A stretch of DNA of 64,000 bases from Schistosoma mansoni (Eukaryota; Platyhelminthes; Trematoda; Strigeidida; Schistosomatidae), in the NCBI RefSeq assembly GCF_000237925.1, contig NC_031498.1:15973906-16037905 (forward strand), given 5' to 3'. The notes under the pieces are model-generated. The model saw only the letters and a program-made list of their open reading frames with translations, was not told the DNA's origin and did not search any database. A program made the translations under genes and the position numbers. Numbering within the stretch: the stretch's first letter is position 1; each line of letters opens with the position of its first letter. Shown in pieces: positions 46,085 to 56,662 of the stretch.

Positions 46085-49000
46085 GATATTTTCTTGAGTT
46101 CTGTTCTTATCTCTACCGTGGTATTCCGGTTAGGAATAAAGAACTTCACAGGTACCTTCGTGTGTAGTTTCGAGGTGCCGGCGTAATGAGTTGGGACGTA
46201 AAAAGACGCGCGTACCAGGTTTTAAGGCTGATTGAATGAAAACACCAGTTCATCGCAGTTGAGTGGAAGCAGGTCTAACATAATGAATCACGTTTGTAAG
46301 CCGGTTTGTGTAGTGCTTCCAGCTGACATTCTTCGGAGATGAGGCATCTGATTATCCTCCAGGACGTCAGTGTGTCAAGTTGTAAACCAGTCCGGGTGCA
46401 GTAAACCCGATGTCAGCTTTCATAGCATTGATAATTTCAAGTAACACGAGCGTAAGTGCATCGGTCCACAGTGATGCGTTTGAAGTTGAAAAAGAGACTG
46501 TCAAATGTCTGCGAAATCGTCCTACCTAATCGTCAACTTGTGAACTGCAGGCAATTGTTCGGAATCCTTTGATGCTTAAGAGTGTAATGGGATAATGGAA
46601 AAGTCCATATTCAAACTTTGGTCTAGTTATCGAGACTCTTTGGGAGAGTAACTGACGAAAAATTAAGAGTAAGCGGTTTACATTCAATGAACATAGTGAA
46701 TACTCAGCTTTCCGTAGTGTTGAAAGTGGCATACAGAACAGTATATAAGTAGAAGCTCCTTTCTGGAAGTGTTATGCCTCAATTCAGTGTTTTGTAACCG
46801 CCTCAAGAATCTCAAAGTTTGTCAGTTATTGTTTATCCATTGTTGCAAGACTCCTTCGATTGTTAAGTTGGATGTGTTTATGGCGATATTGATTGGTGCT
46901 TTGGCTTCGGGTTTTGCCGGCATGGCTGAGTTACTGATACTGTCCTTCACTTTGGGAAATACTTCCTTCGCATCATCATTCATCTCCATGATTTTCACAC
47001 TACCAAGAATTTGGACTGTTAATTACTTCTTTGGTCTCGGTGAAAAATTACTGGTCCGTTAAATTTGCGCAGTTGCTTGGATTTGGTAGGTTCGATGTAA
47101 TCCAGAATGACCGCTACTTCACTTTATTGATCTGAATAGAACGAAAGTCGATGGTATGTTGGAGAAAGTTGTGGGAGTCGGTCTCGATTTTACATTTCTG
47201 AATGTCCACAGTAATGTCATGTTTTCGTCGTCGTTGGATCACAAGGTTAAAATTCTAGTGACGGGATTCTCTGTATGGACTTGCTATCATACGGCTACCG
47301 ACATACGCGTGCACGCAGTTGAGATCTCTAAGTACGTCATCGACGAATCTAAAAACATCTTCGCAACATTTCTTAAACTGAGAGGGATGAGAATTCAACT
47401 GAATTCAACCTATCATACTCATTTTATCTTCACTATGTATATACACCTCATACATATTGATTATCTTTTGCACTTAAATGAAACTTTCATAGCATCACCC
47501 AAAACTATGACTGTGCTCGCACAAACACTTATTCTAACGTCACATCTTACCGCAATAATAAGTTATTTACTTATTAATTTATTCTGTTTTATTTCATTTT
47601 TATTACTCGTTTTGCTATACATACATAGTTGTTTATTCTTGTTCTGCGTTAAGATATTTACGTATTCCGCATCTCCTCTATTTCTATTTCCTTAGTTTCT
47701 TCCTTTCCTCCTTCAAAACTTATTCAAAGTTCTTGCCAATTACGCAGAACCTGATTTATTATTACTATTATTATTATTATTACTATTCTATGATTAATAC
47801 TTTATTTTCCTTTTCCTTCCTTTCTCAAACATGGCATATGTAATGCTAACATTATTGAAAATTGTGTATTATTGCATTTTTGAAGAAACCCGAAATGGTT
47901 TCTTCACAGCACTTATGTACCCATAAGGTGTTTGTGAATAATAATAAAATAATAATAATAATAATCTGTAAAGCCCAAAAGAAGTGATGACAGAGGTTTT
48001 AGGGATGTCGTCTTTAGTCAGAGAAATCCGGTTATACGCTTTAACTAGACCAAGTTTCCATAAAACAGTCGTATCTTTCAAGGTAGCTGTTCTATCCTGG
48101 ATGTGTGGTGAGGGGTAACAGTCGGCAATGATTTTTACCCACAATCACTGGTTGGAGATCAATCACTGCTATCTATTTTTATGATCATACCCAAAGAGGA
48201 TGCCAATAGGCTGCTAGGTGACACATACTCCTCAGCTCTATCATACATCCAGATTCATTTTTGGCCAATCTTCTTGTTTCAGAGGCTAGTCGAAAAGGTT
48301 TTGAAAATACTGATGGGTTTGTAGTTGTGATGTGATATGTATTATCTCTGGTTACGCACACTAGCTTCAGTCGTGTTTTGCATTGTGTAGGGTGCTCATC
48401 TTTTCTGTCGAAAGTATGGATGGATGAAATGTTTAGCGATAACCGAGCATGACGTACACCCATAAAATTAAGTCTCACAGATAGATAATCCAGTATCAGA
48501 ATGAGGGTTTGAGGAGATTGTAGTAATTTGATAGTTGAATTCATGGGTTCATTTAAGCTAGACCACCATTGAATCGATTCCTACTACTGGTAGAACTGGA
48601 CAATTCGTCAAAAACAAAGCCTACTCATGATCCTATAAAACCAATAAAAATAAAAATGGACTGAAATAGCTTTGACAAAAAGAGGGGGATAGCCATTTGT
48701 ATATCAGGAAACTTTTCGATGCCATATTTTAAAACTACACATGATCCTATATTTTCAGCTTCGCTTAGAACCACCTTCATTTATACAGTTCTTTATTCAC
48801 CCAAACCTTATTTACGATTATTTTCTTCAACCTATTAGAAAGCTCTTGCTTGAAATGTATCCATAAAGTGCTCCACCCCTCATATTGACAAAACGAATCT
48901 TACCAATATTATTTACATTCATTTATGAAGTGTTACTCCTCATAATTTTATGATCTCTGTAACTTAGAATTATATCAAACTCACTGGGTAACCCACCGCA

Positions 49001-50265
49001 ATAAAGACTGTATGTTCCGTAACATCTTGATCTTGCCTGTAAACTTTCATACCTTATGTAACGGACTGTTATTTGGGAACAAATTATTCAACTATTAGAT
49101 AATTTAGTATTTCAGTCTACTAACCTCCATTTTTCCGGGTTGGTGAAAAAGATTGAGGTTTTGACAGGTCACTACCAATGATCGGCACAGAAACATGTGC
49201 AACAACAAAAACCCGGTGAATGGGTTTGCATCAACCGATAATTAGATGGTTATCTCTCTAACCATATGTGGCGAGTGGTTTTCCACCTGCTGCCTGTAAG
49301 TTGAAGAGCAGTTTTTATATGCGGTCGTTAGTATTTTCAGGAAGAACGTTTACTTCTGCGCCAGTGCTGGTGAGATGACTCACCCATAATAGACGGCTGT
49401 GCCCACTGCTACGGCCCGGATAACAAGTGCCGACGGGGAAGTTTCCCGAAATATTTGTCGTTACGGAAGGTTTAAAGTTAAGGGAACTACGGTGCCTACT
49501 GGAGTTTCTAGAAGACTCACCATACTTGCTGTGGTACGGACGCCAATCGAATTTATTCGTTTTTCGTGGTCTAAAGACCGATCTTTTTCAAGGTAGGATT
49601 CTAAATGGAGTCCTGGAGCACCTGTGACTATGATGAATATTAAGAAAACGAGTGGGAATCTGATAGAGATCGTGGCGTCGTTCTGTGTAGTTTGAAGATT
49701 TGCTTCGACAGACCAAACCACCGTGCTGGGGTTTCTGGTGATCTGAATCCGATAGGCAGATGCAGCTAGCTCGTCTGTGGCGTTATTTTGGAATGGAACT
49801 AGAATAGCTTGCACCTGTTGAAGAAGACTAGGTAGAAAGGCGAGCTTCCGCATACACAGCAATATTTATGTTGCTGAGCCGCGTTGCAACTTCATATTGC
49901 TGAAGAGTTGGTAAAGCATTTTTTAATCAATTAGGTATCGCTGTTTAAAGACGGTCTTCTACAAAGTTTCATAAGGTTCAGAAAAATCACCAACGAATGT
50001 ACATGTTCAAATCGCGTGGTAATACCATCATTACTTTGGGGAACTTTGCACGTGGGTCCTTCTGTTTGGCAGGACCAAGCTTCGACTTTGTAAGGCCACC
50101 ACACCATGAATTGTTAGATGGGAAGTGTGAGATGCTTATTTCGTAATAGTTTAGGCATGTTCTCCGACATGATAGGAAAAAATTCAAATAATCGAATAAG
50201 GCTTGGGACACAAAATCAATGTCTTGTAGAGTGAATATATGTATATATATTGTTACAACAAGCAA
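46085..50265 (-). mobile_element. Old decayed Gypsy (Ty3-like) copy
   Basis: A collinear, strongly diverged relative of the young Gypsy element at 50.4-55.8 kb. Integrase-like sequence lies at about 46085-46740, RNase H-like at 46780-47100, reverse transcriptase-like at 47100-47400 and 47970-48480, protease-like at 49130-49400, gag-like at 49430-50265. It is interrupted at about 47410-47965 by AT-rich DNA with a (TAA)n tail. It has many breaks and is certainly dead. Its 5' LTR appears to be the one split by the young element. Confidence 0.65.
47410..47970 (+). repeat. Insertion with (TAA)n tail inside the old Gypsy copy
   Basis: This segment interrupts otherwise collinear reverse-transcriptase homology. 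It contains a (TTA)n run at 47757-47790 and ends with a (TAA)n run at about 47938-47966. The tail suggests the 3' end of a LINE; the family and the strand are uncertain. Confidence 0.4.
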
Positions 50266-50441
50266 TGACTCAAGGTTTATCGTTTGGAGTAGCAGGGCAC
50301 GTTCAGTACACCACTAAACTCGCCACTGATTATTAGGGTTTGGAGAAGTTTTTGTACGAAACAACTTTATGACCGAAAGATCTTAAACTTTAAGATGACA
50401 CAAGCATTCTAAGTTTAGCGACACCTTAACCACTAACATCT

Positions 50442-50767
50442 TGATGATGCAACGGATATTCTAGTTTTACAACTGGATACCAGTAGCACCTTCTATGTTC
50501 GATCGTTCCCAGTCAGATAGAAATCAGAAGTCAGACGAGAAGAGGCAGGAAAGATATATTTGATTCGTTACCAATATATCGAGGACCTTTTCTATAAGCT
50601 GGCTAATGAAACGTAGGAGCTGTGTCCCACGCTGTGTTGAAACGTGATCTGGTGCGGATGCATGACCGAAAGCCTTCAGCTAAACAAGTCCACTTAAACA
50701 ACGTGGTCAGCATCCAATGTCGAACACTTAATGAGCTATTGATTTTGGGGAATTATTTACAGCTACA
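50442..50767 (-). repeat. 3' LTR of young Gypsy element
   Basis: Begins TGATGATGCAACGG and ends TTTACAGCTACA (TG...CA). Matches 55427-55752 at a constant offset of 4985 bases. A purine-rich tract (minus strand AGGAGGGGAGTGATC) adjoins its inner edge at 50768-50782. Confidence 0.9.
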
Positions 50768-53700
50768 GATCACTCCCCTCCTAGTGAGGTAGTGATGCCC
50801 CTGAGACGTGACCAGCCAGAAGTTTAAACCCAACGAGTTTGTCGTTGGTAAACACTCTTCTGATAGCTTGCCTCGTTTAGCAGCGTCTGGTCGTCTTTCC
50901 TTAAACTATGGGACCAAAATGTACAACGTAGCAATAAAGAAATATAGTACAATGAAAATTTCGGTTCCTTGCGAAACTTCGTTGTTCTTTTCCAGCCATC
51001 CTGGAAAAGAGGAAAAATAAAACGTGTGAGTGCATGTCGAAAATACACTCGTACTTGCGTAAGGACACAAGATGAGCGGAAAAAAAATAAACTGATACAC
51101 TTACAAACAGCGTAAAAGCGATCGGAAAAAAAGGTTTTCTTTTGGTTTTTTTCAATATATAAATATATATATATACGCTCAAAAAAATGTTTTGTTTTTT
51201 TTTGTTTTTTTTTATATAAATAAAAAAATGAGCATATTAAAAAAAAATTTATAATAAACTTTGAAAGGGTAATTCAAGATAAAGCTTATGTCCTACGTGC
51301 AATATTCGTTAAGATGTTCTGGAAATCTTACTCGTCTTCCAGAACGCGTTGTTTTAGGTTTTTCTATTGACGTTGACGAAGTATCAAGTTGTGTGTCGGT
51401 TGTCGTGTAGGGTACTACGAGTGTAGTAGCTGTGTCGTTTGCTTGTACCGAAGGAAAATCGACGTAGCTAGGGTTTCCTTCTAGGTACGCAGCTTTGAGT
51501 CGATCGATACTGATGCTATCTTTCGTACCGTTCTTATCGACTATATAGTACTTAGGTTCGCGTTGAAGAACTTTGAAGGGTCCTTCGTATGCTGATTCGA
51601 GGGGTCGTCGATGTGAGTCTCGACGAACGAAGACGTGTGTACTATGTCGTAATTCGGGTTGAACGAAAACATCAGTTGATTGAGGTCGAGTGTGAGCAGG
51701 TTTAACTGAACGCATAGCGTTTGTAAGCCTACTCGTGTAAGAGTTTAGATCCATGTTCAATGAAGAAGCTGAAGGATCCACGAATTCTCCTGGGAGTCGG
51801 AGTGTCGTTCCGTAAACGAGTTGAGATGCCGTGTATCCAATGTCAGCTTTCACTGCATTTCGGATACCTAGCAAGACGAGTGGAAGAGCGTCTGTCCACT
51901 GTGAAACGTTTGAAGCTGATAATGAAGCTTTTAGTTGTCGATGAAAACGTTCTACCAACCCGTTTGCTTGTGGGTGGTAGGCGGTCGTTCGGAAGCGCGT
52001 GATTCCTAATAGTGAGGTCAGACAACGGAAAAGTCCAGATTCGAACTGGCGTCCGCGGTCTGTAGTGATTGTGGAAGGGCAGCCGAAATTTGCTACCCAT
52101 CGTTCGACGAAAGCACGGGCCACGGTTTCAGCAGTAATGTCCTTAATCGGTACTGCTTCTGGCCATCGCGTGAAACGGTCTACGCATGTTAGGAGATATG
52201 AGTATCCGTTCGAGTCGGGTAAGGGTCCTACTAAATCTATATGGACGTGGTCGAAACGAGCGTCAGGGGTTTTGAAAGAGCCTAAGGGACATTTGTTATG
52301 TCTTATGACCTTAGATTTCTGACAGCTAACACAGGAGCGTGCCCACTCCCTCACGTCTTTATTCATGCCAGGCCAACAAAACCGTTCGGCTATAAGTTCG
52401 ATTGTTGCACGAGCACCTGGATGAGAAAGATTGTGCAACGTATTGAAGACGTTGCGGCGATGATGTTTTGGTACAATTGGACGATCCCTACCTGTAGATG
52501 TGTCACAGAGTAAGGTTTCCTTACCTGTTCCCATCTGCCTAATACTTAGTTTAAGAGTTGTCGAGGATAACTCATGCTGAAGATCAATGTCTTCTTTTTG
52601 AAGCTGAGCGAGTTTAAGAAGGTCGATTCCTTGGAAACTGTTCAAGGAGCTAATTCGAGACAAGGCGTCTGCGACTACATTGTTTGCTCCAGAAATATGT
52701 TGTATGTCTGAAGTAAACTGCGAAATGTAGTCGAGTTGTCGAGACTCTCGCGGTGAGTACTTGTCTGAAGATGAATTTAAAGAGAAGGTAAGAGGTTTGT
52801 GATCGGTGAAAAGCGTGAATTCTCTTCCTTCGATGGAATGTTGGAAATGCCGTACAGCACAATACATAGCTAGGAGTTCCCTACCGAACGTGCTGCACCT
52901 AGATTCCGCGTCTAGCAACCGTCTCGAGAAAAATCCTAAAGGTTGCCACGAGTTGTTAACCCATTGTTGTAAGACTGCTCCGATTGCTGATTCGGATGCG
53001 TCTACTGCGATACTAATGGGTGCTTGAGTGTCCTGATGAGCAAGCAAGGTTGCTTTAGCGATGTGTTCCTTAACTGTGGAAAATACTTTACGGGCTATGT
53101 CGTCTAAACTAAATGATTTCGCATTTCCACGAAGTTGATCGGTTAACGGTTTCATTAGGGATGCGCATTTAGGTATGAACCGTCTATAGAAACTTACGAG
53201 TCCGTTAAAAGTTCGTAAGTGCTTGATCGTGGTCGGTTCTGGGTAATCCAGAATGGCCGCCACTTTGCTCGGCTGCCTTGGGCATCAATAGTGTGTCCTA
53301 AGAAGTCTAAGGAGTTAGTTGCGATTTGGCATTTCTGAATGTTGACAGTAATGCCATGCCTTTGGAGTCGATCGAAAACAATGTCCAGATGCTTGAGATG
53401 TGATTCTCTGTCCGGACTTGCTATTAGACAGTCATCAACATACGCATGTACGAAGTTGAGACCTCGGAAGACGTCGTCTATAAACCTTTGGAAGGTTTGA
53501 GCCGCATTTCTTAAACCAAAAGGCATTCGTAGAAATTCGTAAAGACCGAAGGGAGTGATGATGGCGGTTTTAGGAATGTCGTCAGGTGCCATCGGTATTT
53601 GGTTATAAGCTTTAACCAAGTCGATTTTCGAAAAGACAGTTGTACCTTTCAAGGTAGCTGTCAAATCGTGAATATGAGGCAGCGGGTAACGATCAGGAAT

Positions 53701-55406
53701 GGTATTAGCATTCAGACGCCGATAATCACCAGTTGGCCGCCAATCATTGCTGTCCTTTTTAGGGACCATGTGCAATGGGGATGCCCATGGACTATTCGAT
53801 GGTCGAATTATCCCTAGGTCCATCATGTGGTCGAATTCGTTTTTAGCTAACCTAAGCTTCTCGGGAGCGAGTCTTCGAGCTTTCGAAAATACAGGTGGTC
53901 CTGTAGTCGAAATGTGATGTGTAACATTGCTGGTTACACAAGGTAATTTCGATTGCGATTGGTATATCCCGGGGTATTTGTCGAGTACTGATTAGTACAA
54001 GGGGTCTATGGCGTGCTTAATCGTGACTGGGGATAACCTGCAACCAGAACAAGGAGTTACGCAAACGGATAACTTAGTGTTTCCGTCTATTAACCTTCGT
54101 GAGCGTGTGTCGATGAGTAGATTGTGGTGTTGTAACAGGTCTATACCAATGATTGGCATAGAGACGTCTGCAACAACGAAAATCCAGTGTATGGGTTTGC
54201 GTAAACCCACGTTAAGGTAGACGTACCTTTTACCGTAAGTAGCGATCGGCTTTCCGTTTGCCGCCTGTAAACTTAAAACAGACTCGCGAAGTCTGTCGTC
54301 GAGATTTGCTGGAAGAACGCTAACTTCTGCGCCAGTGTCGACGAGGTAGCGAACTTTCGTAGTCACATCCGTGACATATAAGAGACGGCTGTGTTCGCCG
54401 GCTACGGTTGCCGTTAACGCGTGCCGGCTGGGAAGTTTCCCGAAATCTTATTCGTGTCAGTCGATTTTGAAGTCGGATAATTGCAAGGTTTCCTGCAATT
54501 TCTGGAAAACTTACCGTACTGGTTATGATGCCAGCACCAGTCGGGGTTGTCTGTCTCTCGTGGTCGAGAGCCAGATCGCTTACGTGAGGCGCTTCTACGC
54601 GGGGTTTTTGACCGACTACGGTCATTGCGAACTCTAAGATATCGTGTAAGCGTGTGACATAGTTCGGCCATGTCAGTCGAGGTCGATTGGGGTTTTTCTT
54701 TGATAGTAAAAACCTCGGCCTTAGAAAATTTGGTGATTTCCAAGATTCGATCGGCAGATGCAGCTAGTTCATCTATGGCATTGTTTTGAAATGAAACAAG
54801 CACTGCCTGCACCTGTTGAGGGAGTTTAGACAAGAAAAGTTGTCTAAATAGGCCATCATCGAAAGTTCGTTGGCCAATGACTTCTCTCATTCTAAGCAAC
54901 ATGTCCGTCGCAGAACCATGTTGTAAGTCGATATTGTTAAGGAGTTGGTCTAACCGTTGTCGATCAGTTAGGTCTCCTCGTTTTAAAATCGATAGCTTAA
55001 GCGATTCGTAAGGTTCGGAAACATCACTAGTAAACATACTAGGTGTTACGTACCTGTTAAACTCGCGCGGTAACGCCTTAACTACCGCGAGGAAACGTGT
55101 GCGCGAGTCCGTGATTCCGTGCATGCAAAAATCGGCTTCTGCATAGCAGAACCAGGACTCGATATTGTCGGGCCAAAATGGCGTTAACTGAATCGAAATA
55201 GGGGGAATAGACTTAAACTTAAGAACCTTAGGAGAGTGTTCCGTCATAGTAATATAGATATCGAAAAATGTCTAAGTAAAATATATCCGAGAAAAAAAAT
55301 TCGCGAAAAAAGTATATCACAATATATAAAATTCAAATAAAGAATAACAATGAATAATAATATTCCAAAATGGAACAGACTCACAGTATATTGACTTGGT
55401 GTACCA

Positions 55407-55425
55407 GATCACGTCGGGTTCACCA
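55407..55425 (-). other. tRNA-Trp primer binding site of young Gypsy
   Basis: The plus strand reads GATCACGTCGGGTTCACCA, which closely matches the 3' end of eukaryotic tRNA-Trp including CCA. It sits one base inside the 5' LTR, where reverse transcription is primed. Confidence 0.75.
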
Positions 55426-55426
55426 A

Positions 55427-55752
55427 TGATGATGCAACGGATATTCTAGTTTTACAACTGGATACCAGTAGCACCTTCTATGTTCGATCGTTCCCAGTCA
55501 GATAGAAATCAGAAGTCAGACGAGAAGAGGCAGGAAAGATATATTTGACTCGTTACCAATATATCGAGGACCTTTTCTATAAGCTGGCTAATGAAACGTA
55601 GGAGCTGTGTCCCACGCTGTGTTGAAACGTGATCTGGTGCGGATGCATGACCGAAAGCCTTCAGCTAAACAAGTCCACTTAAACAACGTGGTCAGCATCC
55701 AATGTCGAACACTTAATGAGCTATTGATTTTGGGGAATTATTTACAGCTACA
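55427..55752 (-). repeat. 5' LTR of young Gypsy element
   Basis: Near-identical partner of 50442-50767. The inner edge is followed on the minus strand by the primer binding site. The LTR lies about 0.9 kb upstream of the SBDS start codon. Confidence 0.9.
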
Positions 55753-55756
55753 ATCT

Positions 55757-56035
55757 GTTATGATCAAAGCGTGCCAAACCAGTGAAATCAGATGGCAAAG
55801 GCGAAGAGTTCTGATAATATATTTGATAGGTTAAGGGTATGTTGAGAAGTGACTGATTTAGACTGGCTAGTGGTTGTAAGAGAAGTGAAGCACGGCGTAC
55901 TCACTGGTGATCTGGTGCGGATGCGCGACCAAGATTCTTCAGCTAGGTGAGGCTGTTTAAACCAATGTTGTCAGTATCAAATGTCGAATACTTACAGAGT
56001 TATCGATTCTGAGGATTTATTTAACTCTACAAACC
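55757..56035 (-). repeat. Older LTR of the same Gypsy lineage, split by the young element
   Basis: Aligns with the young LTR: TATATTTGATAGGTTA, GGCTAGTGG, GTGATCTGGTGCGGATGC, CTTCAGCTA, TCAAATGTCGAATACTTA and GATTTATTTAACTCTACA. The missing left part of this LTR appears at about 50420-50441 (AGCGACACCTTAACC), on the other side of the young element. Confidence 0.7.
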
Positions 56036-56049
56036 TATCAAACTAGAAC

Positions 56050-56290
56050 TCAAGAATGAAGAAGTGAGAGGATATTCTGGAAGATAGTAGATTCGTCAGG
56101 AAGTATATGAACTAAGCTGACTAGTAGTTGTGGTGGATGAGAAGCACGAGCTACCAATTGGTGATCTGGTACGGATGATTGGCCTAGAGCTTTTAGCCAT
56201 TGTGTGTCCAATTAAACTAATGAGGTTAGCGTTAATATTAAAGACTTATACGGTTGTTCATTTTGCAGATTTATTCACTACTATAGGTGG
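56050..56290 (-). repeat. Third, most diverged LTR-like copy
   Basis: Repeats the same plan with more changes: GAGGATATTCTGGAAGATAG, GTGATCTGGTACGGATG, CCTAGAGCTTTTAGCC and GCAGATTTATTCACTA. It lies head to tail with the previous copy and ends about 370 bases before the SBDS start. Confidence 0.55.
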
Positions 56291-56662
56291 ATTGGTGTAA
56301 CTGTTACTTTTCTGACGCTTCCGCTAATAACTAATTAGTTTAGAGCTTCAGCTTCTTGAGGAAATGTAACAAGTAGCAGAATTCTTCACAACGAAGAACG
56401 CTGTTCAACAACACAAATGCAGAAACCATGTAATAAACTGTTTGTTGATTCTTCTTATAAAAATGAGAGCTATGATGTGTCGGTGATAAAATGATGCTAA
56501 AGTTCTTTGAGCGCAAACTTATTCTACTTTTCCAATGAAACCTTATGGACTAGATCAAGTGAGCAGATCTAATGCATTTATTACCAAAGATTGAACCTCG
56601 TTGATTTTCCGCGCGGACGGTTTGTAGACTCTGTTACTGTGATATCGTGTAGACTTTATTTG

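Larger units (their letters stand above)
50442..55752 (-). mobile_element. Young Gypsy (Ty3-like) LTR retrotransposon
   Basis: A 5.3-kb element with two 326-bp LTRs and a four-base ATCT target duplication (50438-50441 and 55753-55756). Parts in coding order: primer site next to the 5' LTR, gag (about 54414-55247, with a zinc-knuckle CWHHNQYGKFSRNCRKPC), protease (about 53992-54366, VDTGAEVSV), reverse transcriptase (about 53194-53826, YVDD), RNase H and integrase (about 51293-53263, with an HHCC finger and a DDE core), polypurine tract, 3' LTR. I noticed only one difference between the LTRs, so the insertion is very recent. The coding parts lie in more than one frame, with about two or three breaks or family frameshifts. 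It belongs to the group of schistosome Gypsy families such as Saci-2/3; the exact name is not certain. Confidence 0.9.

Noticed and set aside
51999-52322. Plus-strand open frames at 51.8-54.6 kb
   Set aside because: They are shadows of the minus-strand Gypsy coding parts.
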